From the NCBI GenBank assembly GCA_021736965.1, contig JAIPEV010000102.1:1-6397 (forward strand): DNA of 6,397 bases. Reading direction: 5' to 3'. Below are positions 1-5,251 of the stretch, in pieces. The position numbers were made by a program, and so were the translations under genes. Each line of letters opens with the position of its first letter. The stretch's first letter is position 1. The notes under the pieces are model-generated. The model worked only from the letters and a program-made list of their open reading frames with translations. It ran no database searches and had not been told where the DNA came from. The DNA is from Halanaerobiales bacterium. Its GTDB lineage: Bacteria > Bacillota > Halanaerobiia > Halanaerobiales > M55B127.

Positions 1-187
1 TGAGATCAAGGAAGGAAGTTGTTCTGTTGATGTGATGCATGCAGACAAAAAACAAGAAGCACTTAAAATATTAGATGAGTTAAAGGACTTACCAAATGTT
101 GAAGAATCTTTTTTAGGAGAAATAAGTCCAGCTATGGTAGTCCATTCTGGACCAGGTTTAATAGGAATATGTATAACTAAGAAATAA
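1..187 (+). CDS. DegV family protein, C-terminal end (partial)
   Basis: Reading from base 2 gives 61 residues ending at a TAA at 185-187; the start lies outside the window. The tail MVVHSGPGLIGICI (bases 137-175) matches the conserved end of DegV proteins, where a (H/T)-x-G-P-G-x-x-G segment closes the lipid-binding domain. The preceding stretch has the usual helix followed by 'GEISPAMVVH'. DegV/FakB proteins bind a fatty acid and, in characterised Firmicutes, present it to the FakA kinase for acyl-phosphate formation. Whether this copy works that way cannot be judged from the fragment. It ends directly at a strong hairpin terminator and converges with the prenyltransferase gene. I am confident of the family, not of the paralogue. 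Confidence 0.85.
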   Translation, partial: EIKEGSCSVDVMHADKKQEALKILDELKDLPNVEESFLGEISPAMVVHSGPGLIGICITKK

Positions 188-213
188 AAGACCCTGTATT
201 TACAGGGTCTTTT
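186..213. terminator. Bidirectional rho-independent terminator
   Basis: A 12-bp perfect stem (186-197 with 202-213; core GACCCTGT/ACAGGGTC) closes a 4-nt ATTT loop. T residues follow on the plus strand and the A-run on the left becomes a U-tract on the minus strand. It begins within the DegV stop codon and lies about 24 bp beyond the stop codon of the minus-strand prenyltransferase gene, so it can end both convergent transcripts. Confidence 0.9.
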
Positions 214-236
214 TATTTAAACTTTCTTTTAAATCT

Positions 237-1184
237 TTAAAATATGAATGCTAAAAGAAATGTTACTAAATAAGTTGTATTGGCAATCAAAAAGTTTTTT
301 ATACAGATTTGAAAGGTTTCTTTTTTACTCTGTTTTTTTATAAATATATTCATGTTTTTATATATTAAAATAAAGGTTGGTAGTATAATTATTCCGTATA
401 TTGGTATGATATTAAATACAATAAGAACTATAAAATCTATATAGATAAGATATGTTAGAACTTTAAAAAGTTTTAAGGCTTTACTTTTACCAAGATATAT
501 TGGTAAGGTATATCGATTATTTTTAAGATCATCTTCAATATCACAAATATTATTAACCAACATTATATTTGCGATACTTAAAATCAAAGGAATAGAAGCC
601 AAAAAGATACTAATTAATTCTGACATATTGATATATAGAGTAAATAAACCATTTAGATAATTATAGTCCATTAAGATACTTTGGTTTGCAAGATGGATAT
701 AGATTGAAATAAAAAAAATAATAAATCCCATAAAGAAACCTGAAAAAATTTCTCCAAAGGGTGTTCTAGAAATGGGTAGTGGACCATAGGAATAAGCAAT
801 ACCTATAAAAAAAGATAGTCCACCTAAAAGCAGTATTATAATATTTGTTCTAAGGTATAAAAATATTCCGGTTAGTACTGCTATAGATAGTAAAATTATA
901 ATTGTTTTAACTACTAAATTATTATCTAAATCATGAAATCTAACTGGATTATGTTCTTTATAGTTATAGCTTGATTTATTTTTTGCTCTTACATAATCAA
1001 GATAATGATTAACTGTAGTTGTAGACATATCGATAAGAAGTAAAGAGATAAAAAATAAAACAAAATTTAAAAAATTAAAGGTGTCAAAATTATAAATTGT
1101 ATAAAATGTACCAATTATTAAAGGAAACATACTTGCAATTTTTGTTTTGATTTCAACTAAATCTAAAAATTTATTAATATTCAT
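237..1184 (-). CDS. UbiA/MenA-like membrane prenyltransferase
   Basis: A 315-residue, very hydrophobic protein with about eight or nine predicted membrane segments. It belongs to the UbiA superfamily, which transfers a polyprenyl chain from a prenyl diphosphate to an aromatic or other acceptor in the membrane. Motif II is clear: NNICDIEDDLKNNRYTLP at about 211-228, with the Mg-diphosphate-binding pair D215 and D219. The YSYGPLPISRTPFGE stretch near 131-145 resembles MenA (1,4-dihydroxy-2-naphthoate prenyltransferase) more than UbiA or COX10. Motif I (N59-H-Y-L-D63) keeps Asn and one Asp but has His where NDxxD enzymes have the first Asp, and no acidic residue at the third position. The ATG start is supported by GAGGTT (1191-1196) with a 6-nt spacer. 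No menaquinone genes are adjacent, so the acceptor is unknown. Confidence 0.82.
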   Translation of the reverse strand: MNINKFLDLVEIKTKIASMFPLIIGTFYTIYNFDTFNFLNFVLFFISLLLIDMSTTTVNHYLDYVRAKNKSSYNYKEHNPVRFHDLDNNLVVKTIIILLSIAVLTGIFLYLRTNIIILLLGGLSFFIGIAYSYGPLPISRTPFGEIFSGFFMGFIIFFISIYIHLANQSILMDYNYLNGLFTLYINMSELISIFLASIPLILSIANIMLVNNICDIEDDLKNNRYTLPIYLGKSKALKLFKVLTYLIYIDFIVLIVFNIIPIYGIIILPTFILIYKNMNIFIKKQSKKETFQICIKNFLIANTTYLVTFLLAFIF

Positions 1185-1228
1185 TGTTATAACCTCATTT
1201 ACTAATATATTTTTTAAAACATTAATTA

Positions 1229-1253
1229 AGCCCCTGAAAGTTCTTCAGGAGCT
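1229..1253 (-). promoter_or_regulatory. Hairpin in the presumed leader of the prenyltransferase gene
   Basis: The CCTGAA (1233-1238) / TTCAGG (1244-1249) stem is extended after one mismatch by AGC/GCT (1229-1231 with 1251-1253), around a 5-nt loop. It lies about 45 bp upstream of the minus-strand ATG. No strong U-tract follows in the direction of transcription, so I do not call it a terminator. A leader RNA structure is possible but unproven. Confidence 0.25.
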
Positions 1254-1372
1254 CTGTGAAAGGATGTATTAATTATATTAGACATAAATAGTTGAAGTCC
1301 TTTATTAATGCTAATTATTTTTTATATATTTAAAAATATTTTTACAAATATTACTTTTTTAATATCTGAATA

Positions 1373-1392
1373 ATTCAAGGGAGACCTTGGAT
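1373..1392 (+). promoter_or_regulatory. GNRA-capped hairpin upstream of the kinase-like gene
   Basis: An 8-bp stem (1373-1380 with 1385-1392, including one G-U pair at 1375/1390) encloses GAGA, a GNRA-type tetraloop only when read on the plus strand. The stem sequesters an AAGGGAG Shine-Dalgarno-like run (1377-1383) ahead of an ATG at 1391. It is not followed by a U-tract, so a leader-RNA role is likelier than termination. It could still be a chance structure. Confidence 0.3.
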
Positions 1393-1500
1393 GATCAGTT
1401 TTAACATAAACTTAATAATTTAAAATTATTTTTTTAAAAAGATTATTAAATCTGATAAAAAGAGATATTTAGATATTAAAAAATTAACTGATGTGAAACA

Positions 1501-1506
1501 AGGGGG
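1501..1506 (+). promoter_or_regulatory. Ribosome binding site that fixes the kinase-like start
   Basis: AGGGGG lies 7 nt before the GTG at 1514. An upstream in-frame GTG at 1493 would place this site inside the coding sequence and has no Shine-Dalgarno of its own. Confidence 0.75.
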
Positions 1507-1513
1507 CTTTAAG

Positions 1514-2476
1514 GTGTTTTTAATAACTATATCCAGACAGACTTCTAGTTTAGGTGATCAAATAGCACAAGAATTAGCAGATAAATTGGGAGTACAGCTA
1601 ATTACAAGAGATTATGTTATTGAAAAATGGCTACCAGAGATAGCAGATGATCATGCCTTACATATGTTAAAAGAAACCTCTAAATATTATTTAAAAACAG
1701 CAAATAATGGAATAACATATAAGGATTATATAGTTAAGAGATTAAAAGAAAAAGTAGAAAAAGAAAGTTTAGTTATTTTAGGATTAGGATCACAGGTTAT
1801 ATTTCAAGATTATGCTCATGCAGTTCATATTAAAGTGATTAGTTCTAATATGTATAGAATAAAGAGAGTAATGGATAAGTATAATATCAACAGAGAGCAA
1901 GCGTTAAGATCTCTTGATCTTAGTGATAGAAAACATAGAAGATATGTATATAGATTGTTTAATCAAGATTGGGAAGATATTTCTTTATACCATCTAAGTC
2001 TTAATAGTGATGGTCTTAATATAACTGAAGCAGTCAATTCTATTATACATTTATTGGAAATGAAAAAAGAAAATCCGATGCCTCTATCTGAAACAAAGTG
2101 CTCTAAAAATCAAAAAACAAATATGAGAGAAAATATAGACTTTGTTCATGAGAGCGAAAAAGATTTTTCTGAAATTTTAGATATGCACAATATAAAATGG
2201 GAGTATGAACCATCAGAATTCCCTTTAGAGTATGATGCTGAAGGAAATGTAATATTAGGATTTAGACCCGATTTTTATTTGCCTGAATTTGAAACATATA
2301 TTGAACTAACAACGATGAAACAGAAATATGTTACTGAAAAAAATAAAAAAGTAAAACTACTTAAAGAACTATATCCAGATATTAGTATTAATGTTGTTTA
2401 CAAAAAAGACTATAAGAAATTACTTGAAAGATTTGGGATTAATAGTATTAATGATCAAGGTGATCAAGATGAATGA
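1514..2476 (+). CDS. Cytidylate-kinase-like protein with C-terminal PD-(D/E)XK-like domain
   Basis: A 320-residue protein from the GTG at 1514; family members also begin at the LITISR strand. Residues 1-183 match the cytidylate-kinase-like family (Pfam Cytidylate_kin2). They show the N-terminal ITISR strand, a LAxKLG-type helix, a 'LGLGSQVIFQD' strand-turn, an Arg-rich helix (DRKHRRYVYRLF, about 139-150) and a W-x-D-x-x-x-Y segment. The GSGG-type phosphate loop is replaced by TSSLGD, and the usual GRGA is GLGS, so ATP binding is doubtful. After a polar linker, residues about 210-305 look like a PD-(D/E)XK nuclease-fold domain: EILDMHNIKWEYEP, then RPDFYLP (D253), then YIELT (E264), then a Lys-rich helix and a final strand with VVYKKDY. 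The E-x-K lysine is absent (E-L-T). The stop overlaps the next gene by 8 nt, implying coupled translation. The cellular role is unknown. Confidence 0.75.
   Translation: MFLITISRQTSSLGDQIAQELADKLGVQLITRDYVIEKWLPEIADDHALHMLKETSKYYLKTANNGITYKDYIVKRLKEKVEKESLVILGLGSQVIFQDYAHAVHIKVISSNMYRIKRVMDKYNINREQALRSLDLSDRKHRRYVYRLFNQDWEDISLYHLSLNSDGLNITEAVNSIIHLLEMKKENPMPLSETKCSKNQKTNMRENIDFVHESEKDFSEILDMHNIKWEYEPSEFPLEYDAEGNVILGFRPDFYLPEFETYIELTTMKQKYVTEKNKKVKLLKELYPDISINVVYKKDYKKLLERFGINSINDQGDQDE
2457..2465 (+). promoter_or_regulatory. Ribosome binding site inside the kinase-like gene
   Basis: AAGGTGATC, complementary to the 16S rRNA 3' end, ends 3 nt before the ATG at 2469. It selects that ATG over the upstream in-frame ATGs at 2391 and 2451. 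It lies within a 9-bp tandem repeat. Confidence 0.75.
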
Positions 2477-2996
2477 AAAACAGATAGGCCAAATTATCTA
2501 TAAAGAAGAGGATATACAAAAACGAATAGATCAATTAGCCAAAAAGATAGATCAAGATTATATAAAAAAAGAACCCATATTAATTGGGATATTTAAAGGT
2601 TCTATATATTTTTTATCTGATTTGAGTAGAAAATTAAACATAGAACACAATATAGATTTTTTATCAATTGGGAGATTTAGATCTACAGATGGATTAAGTG
2701 AAAAGATAAAGATAACAAAAGATTTAGATATAAGTATTAGGAATAGAGAGGTAATTGTTATTGAAGATATAATAAGAACTGGATTAACTCACAGTTATAT
2801 TTTAAAAAACTTAAAACCACGTCGACCTAATAGTATCAATCTATGTGTTTTCTTAAACTGTGAAGAACAAAGATTAGTAGACTTACCAATAAAGTATAGT
2901 GGTTTTGAACTTGATAATAGATTTGTAATTGGTTATGGGTTAGATTATGAAGAAAAATATAGGAACTTACCTTATATTGCAGAATTTACTGAATAA
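2469..2996 (+). CDS. Divergent hypoxanthine-phosphoribosyltransferase homologue
   Basis: 175 residues from the ATG at 2469, the normal length for bacterial Hpt; the longer open frame upstream lies inside the kinase gene. The type I PRTase signatures are present in order: IGIFKGS (K43-G44, diphosphate loop), VIVIEDIIRTG (about 96-105, PRPP motif with E99-D100 and T104-G105) and the closing ELDNRFVIGYGLDY (F152, D159, matching human F186 and D193). Three positions central to purine chemistry are changed: R103 replaces the general-base Asp (human D137), C131 replaces the base-reading Lys (human K165), and G-R-F (68-70) replaces the flexible-loop Ser-Tyr. PRPP or nucleotide binding may survive, but ordinary hypoxanthine salvage is unlikely. 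The 8-nt overlap with the upstream gene indicates one functional unit. A regulatory PRTase or an enzyme with another base is possible; I cannot choose. Confidence 0.85.
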   Translation: MNEKQIGQIIYKEEDIQKRIDQLAKKIDQDYIKKEPILIGIFKGSIYFLSDLSRKLNIEHNIDFLSIGRFRSTDGLSEKIKITKDLDISIRNREVIVIEDIIRTGLTHSYILKNLKPRRPNSINLCVFLNCEEQRLVDLPIKYSGFELDNRFVIGYGLDYEEKYRNLPYIAEFTE

Positions 2997-2998
2997 AA

Positions 2999-3018
2999 AA
3001 AGGCTCCAACGAACCTTT
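2999..3018. terminator. Hairpin terminator after the HPRT-like gene
   Basis: The stem AAAGGCTC (2999-3006) / GAACCTTT (3011-3018) has a CAAC loop. On the plus strand there is one C-A mismatch and the T-run (3024-3029) is delayed by 5 nt. On the minus strand the mismatch becomes G-U and a U-run follows at once, so it is stronger for transcripts coming from the right. It starts 2 bp after the HPRT-like stop codon. Confidence 0.55.
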
Positions 3019-3240
3019 ATCGATTTTTTATTCTTTTCGTAATCTTTTTTCACACTGAAGTTCTTTTTAATGATTCTAAATCCTTCTTCTAGATCTTCTT
3101 TGATCAGTATAGAGTTTATTTATCGATGTTAATACTTTTTACAGGTACTTACTATCAATAAATTTCTCTTACTAATCTCCAAAATAGATTTCAGATCTAG
3201 ATTTTACTTTAGAACTTCAATAAAGATTATTACTTGGAAT
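3000..3240 (-). pseudogene. Decayed transposase remnant, IS1182-like (C-terminal part)
   Basis: Read on the minus strand, this stretch gives a broken frame with several in-frame stops and one frameshift. Its pieces follow the order I remember for the C-terminal part of IS1182-type DDE transposases: KSRSEIYF (near 3200-3177), then VLTSINKLYTDQRRS (near 3138-3094), then a frame change to EEGFRIIKKNFSVKK (near 3090-3046), then KKSIKVRW (near 3029-3006). Family members typically read something like '(R/K)SIEVEGxFGxxKxxxxFRRF...GxKxVKxE', which aligns without gaps across the last part. This is a memory-based match without a database search. It has no start and no intact catalytic region. The last residues run into the terminator hairpin beside the HPRT-like stop. 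An alternative is chance similarity in AT-rich DNA, or an RNA gene. Confidence 0.45.
3001..3009 (+). repeat. Left arm of 9-bp inverted repeat
   Basis: AGGCTCCAA is perfectly complementary in inverse orientation to TTGGAGCCT at 3260-3268, and the match runs 10 of 11 if extended inward. The pair encloses 250 bp containing the transposase-like remnant, so it may be the ends of an internally deleted element. No clear target duplication flanks it. Confidence 0.5.
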
Positions 3241-3259
3241 AAATCCTCTTAGGTATTCC

Positions 3260-3268
3260 TTGGAGCCT
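3260..3268 (-). repeat. Right arm of 9-bp inverted repeat
   Basis: TTGGAGCCT is the inverse complement of 3001-3009. Its distance from the left arm (268 bp outer to outer) fits a small non-autonomous element or a degraded insertion sequence. It could also close the base of a folded minus-strand RNA, because the left arm is followed by a U-tract on that strand. Confidence 0.5.
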
Positions 3269-3416
3269 ATTTATATTATAAGATAAGATTATAAATTAGT
3301 CAAAGTGATTGAATGCTTATTATGGTTGATTATAAAATAAATCCTTTGATTTTCTTTTAATAGATCAGAGATACTCAAAATATCTAATAAATATATAAAT
3401 TATTCATAAATATACA
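3269..3416. other. AT-rich intergenic stretch, nothing identified
   Basis: Together with the element at 2999-3268 this makes up most of the roughly 490-bp gap between the HPRT-like gene and mscL. I see no open frame, RNA gene or strong repeat in it. It separates the remnant element from the mscL promoter. Confidence 0.5.
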
Positions 3417-3446
3417 TTGAAAGTTTATATTAAGGAATGATATTAT
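3417..3446 (+). promoter_or_regulatory. Probable sigma-A promoter of mscL-mscS
   Basis: The -35 box TTGAAA (3417-3422) and -10 box TATTAT (3441-3446) are separated by 18 bp. Transcription would begin near 3453, leaving a leader of about 38 nt before the mscL ATG. The surrounding AT-richness makes chance matches easy. Confidence 0.45.
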
Positions 3447-3490
3447 TAGTATAGAAATATATTATAGTTAAACATACAGGAGGGATTTAA

Positions 3491-3937
3491 ATGTTAAAAG
3501 AGTTTAAAAAGTTTATCTTAAGGGGTAATGTTATCGAAATGGCGGTCGGAATCATTATAGGTTTTGCATTTAATAAGTTCATAACATCTTTTGTTAACGA
3601 TGTATTAATGCCACCAATTAGTCTTTTAATTGGTAAAATAAATTTTTCAAATCTGTATATTAACTTAACAAACCAGAACTTCGATTCTCTTGCTGCAGCA
3701 GAAGAATCTGGAGTTCCAATTATTAAGTATGGTTTATTTATTAATACATTGATAGATTTTTTAATTGTTGCATTTGTACTCTATGTTATAATAACCTATT
3801 ATAATAAGATCAAAGACCGTAAAAATAAAGAAGAGGTTCAATCTACACCGGATACTAAAGTATGTCCATTTTGTCTTTCAACTATTAATATTAAAGCATC
3901 AAGATGTCCGGAATGTACTTCTGAATTAACAAACTAA
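3491..3937 (+). CDS. mscL: Large-conductance mechanosensitive channel MscL with zinc ribbon tail
   Basis: A 148-residue channel that opens under membrane tension and vents solutes during hypo-osmotic shock. It acts as a homo-oligomer, usually a pentamer, in the cytoplasmic membrane. The N-terminal KEFKKFILRGNVIEMAVGII is the MscL hallmark: amphipathic N-helix followed by pore-lining TM1. Next come FVNDVLMPPIS (36-44), a periplasmic loop of about 50-78, and TM2 (LFINTLIDFLIVAFVLYVII, about 82-101). The usual C-terminal cytoplasmic helix is replaced by a linker and a rubredoxin-like zinc ribbon, C125-P-F-C128 and C139-P-E-C142. I recall similar Cys-rich tails in other bacterial MscL proteins. 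The start is certain: AGGAGGG (3478-3484) with a 6-nt spacer. An MscS-family gene follows after 28 bp, probably in the same transcript. Confidence 0.97.
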   Translation: MLKEFKKFILRGNVIEMAVGIIIGFAFNKFITSFVNDVLMPPISLLIGKINFSNLYINLTNQNFDSLAAAEESGVPIIKYGLFINTLIDFLIVAFVLYVIITYYNKIKDRKNKEEVQSTPDTKVCPFCLSTINIKASRCPECTSELTN

Positions 3938-3965
3938 AAAGTTACTACTATGGAGTTGATTTATT

Positions 3966-5051
3966 ATGGGAAATGATATTTTACAGGCTATGGTTTTAGA
4001 AAATACGATCTATGACTACTTAATTTCTATAATTATAATTGTAGTGGGGTTAGTTCTTATAAGATTAATAAAGTATATATTATTAAAGAGAGTACAAGAA
4101 ATAATTAAACGCTTTTCAATAAATTTTAGTAACTTTGTTGATCAGGTATTAAATAAAAGGGTTTTAGCCTTAACAAATATAATAATAGTTTACATTGCAG
4201 TAAATAGATTAACCCTAAATTATAGCTTAAAAAAGTCCGTTGATATTATTTTTATATTATTTATTGTGTTTTATACAACATTACTAATTCAAGATATAAT
4301 AATATATACTATTAAAAAATACTGGGAGAAAAAAGAGAGCAATCAGGCTCAAGAGACTGTTTTAACAGTTACAGTTTTTGTTATTAAATTAATTAGTTGG
4401 ACTATTGCTTTATTATTTGTTTTAGACAACTTAAATATTGAAATAAGAGGATTGATAACTGGTTTAGGAATAGGTGGTATTGCGCTTGCATTTGCAGCAC
4501 AAACTATCTTAGCAGATATCTTTAGTTATTTCACGATATTTTTAGATCGTCCTTTTGACATTGGTGATTTTATTATAATTGGTGATTATAAAGGGTCTGT
4601 TGAACATATTGGAATTAAAACGACCAGGGTAAGAAGCCTTAGTGGTGAACAACTAGTGTTTTCAAATAATGATCTAACTAATTCCAGAATTAATAACTAT
4701 AAAAGGATGAATAGAAGAAGAGCAAACTTTAACTTTGGTGTAATATATGACACTGAACTTGATAAACTTAAAAAGATACCTGATATAGTTAAAGATATAA
4801 TTACAAATATTGAACAGATCTGTTTTGACAGGGCCCATTTTGCTTCTTATGGAGAATATAGTCTAATCTATCAGGTCGTTTATTATGTTGAAAATAAAGA
4901 ATACTTAGTATATATGGATAAACAGCAAAAAATTAACCTAGAACTAAAAAAAAGATTTAAAGAAGAAGGTATTGAGTTTGCCTATCCAACTCAAAGTATT
5001 CATGTATATGATCAGATAACTGAGAAAAATATTGAACCTATAAATAGTTAA
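3966..5051 (+). CDS. MscS-family small-conductance mechanosensitive ion channel
   Basis: A 361-residue channel protein expected to form a heptamer that releases solutes on membrane stretch. Predicted membrane segments lie at about 16-40, 66-84, 92-116 and 134-154. The conserved pore helix follows at about 161-190 (GLITGLGIGGIALAFAAQTI). The signature FLDRPFDIGDFI (192-203) leads into the beta domain with GSVEHIGIKTTRVR and the N-N-D-L segment, then a C-terminal alpha/beta domain ending in a polar tail. It has one or two more N-terminal helices than minimal E. coli MscS, similar to YnaI- or YkuT-type members. The start is set by TGGAGTTGAT (3951-3960) before the ATG. It lies 28 bp after mscL with no terminator between, so the two are probably cotranscribed. 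No clear terminator follows. Confidence 0.95.
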   Translation: MGNDILQAMVLENTIYDYLISIIIIVVGLVLIRLIKYILLKRVQEIIKRFSINFSNFVDQVLNKRVLALTNIIIVYIAVNRLTLNYSLKKSVDIIFILFIVFYTTLLIQDIIIYTIKKYWEKKESNQAQETVLTVTVFVIKLISWTIALLFVLDNLNIEIRGLITGLGIGGIALAFAAQTILADIFSYFTIFLDRPFDIGDFIIIGDYKGSVEHIGIKTTRVRSLSGEQLVFSNNDLTNSRINNYKRMNRRRANFNFGVIYDTELDKLKKIPDIVKDIITNIEQICFDRAHFASYGEYSLIYQVVYYVENKEYLVYMDKQQKINLELKKRFKEEGIEFAYPTQSIHVYDQITEKNIEPINS

Positions 5052-5067
5052 TAAATATTTAAAATAT

Positions 5068-5079
5068 ATGTAATTACAT
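5068..5079. promoter_or_regulatory. 12-bp perfect palindrome
   Basis: ATGTAATTACAT lies 17 bp after the MscS-family stop codon. It could be an operator, but it is 115 bp upstream of the nearest good promoter and no second copy is visible. In such AT-rich DNA it may be chance. Confidence 0.2.
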
Positions 5080-5193
5080 TTGCCCTTACTTATATTTGGT
5101 ACAAAATGTTATAAATGAGTAGGGAAAGATAAATGCCTTAATACTAACTATTTAATTTTAAAGAGAAACTAAATAGACAATACGAATAAAAAC

Positions 5194-5222
5194 TTGACTA
5201 AATTACTCGGATATCATATAAT
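5194..5222 (+). promoter_or_regulatory. Sigma-A promoter of the radical SAM gene
   Basis: TTGACT (5194-5199) and a perfect TATAAT (5217-5222) are separated by 17 bp. Transcription would start near 5229, giving a leader of only about 23 nt that consists mostly of the ribosome binding site. There is no room for a riboswitch. Confidence 0.85.
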
Positions 5223-5236
5223 TATAGAGTATAAAG

Positions 5237-5244
5237 AAGGTGAT
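5237..5244 (+). promoter_or_regulatory. Ribosome binding site fixing the radical SAM start
   Basis: AAGGTGAT is followed by 7 nt and the ATG at 5252. The in-frame GTG at 5240 and ATG at 5243 lie inside this site, so they cannot be the starts. Confidence 0.8.
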
Positions 5245-5251
5245 GTGTAAA

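Larger units (their letters stand above)
1185..1513. other. Divergent intergenic region, about 330 bp
   Basis: This lies between the divergent prenyltransferase and kinase-like genes. It holds the prenyltransferase ribosome binding site, two small hairpins (1229-1253 and 1373-1392) and a possible 10-codon open frame (1391-1423). A TATAAT on the minus strand (1272-1277) has no acceptable -35 box at 16-18 bp. TTTACA (1341-1346) and TTAACA (1401-1406) on the plus strand lack convincing -10 partners. Apart from these it is featureless AT-rich DNA. I recognise no riboswitch family here. Confidence 0.5.

Noticed and set aside
1414..1430. AATAATTT/AAATTATT palindrome followed by a T-run, a possible terminator
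   Set aside because: The stem is entirely A-T and would be too weak. Such palindromes are expected by chance in this base composition.
1493..1513. Upstream GTG start at 1493 for the kinase-like gene
   Set aside because: It has no ribosome binding site, whereas AGGGGG sits 7 nt before the GTG at 1514, which also matches the expected N-terminus of the family at the first beta strand.
2391..2468. Longer HPRT-like frame starting at 2391
   Set aside because: The extra 26 codons lie wholly inside the kinase-like gene in another frame and resemble no HPRT N-terminus. The ATG at 2469 has a good Shine-Dalgarno and gives the normal family length.
3000..3268. Structured minus-strand non-coding RNA of about 270 nt closed by the AGGCTCCAA/TTGGAGCCT helix and a U-tract
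   Set aside because: I see no signature of SRP RNA, 6S RNA, tmRNA or RNase P and no clear minus-strand promoter. The peptide resemblance to a transposase explains the segment better. RNA-seq could reopen the question.
5083..5124. Imperfect hairpin CCC-TACT / AGTA-GGG after the MscS-family gene as its terminator
   Set aside because: The stem has a bulge and a long loop and is followed by GGGAAAGATAAA, not a T-tract.
5240..5251. Start at GTG 5240 for the radical SAM gene
   Set aside because: The codons overlap the Shine-Dalgarno itself; MKYLYGPVPSRR from 5252 is the conserved N-terminus.
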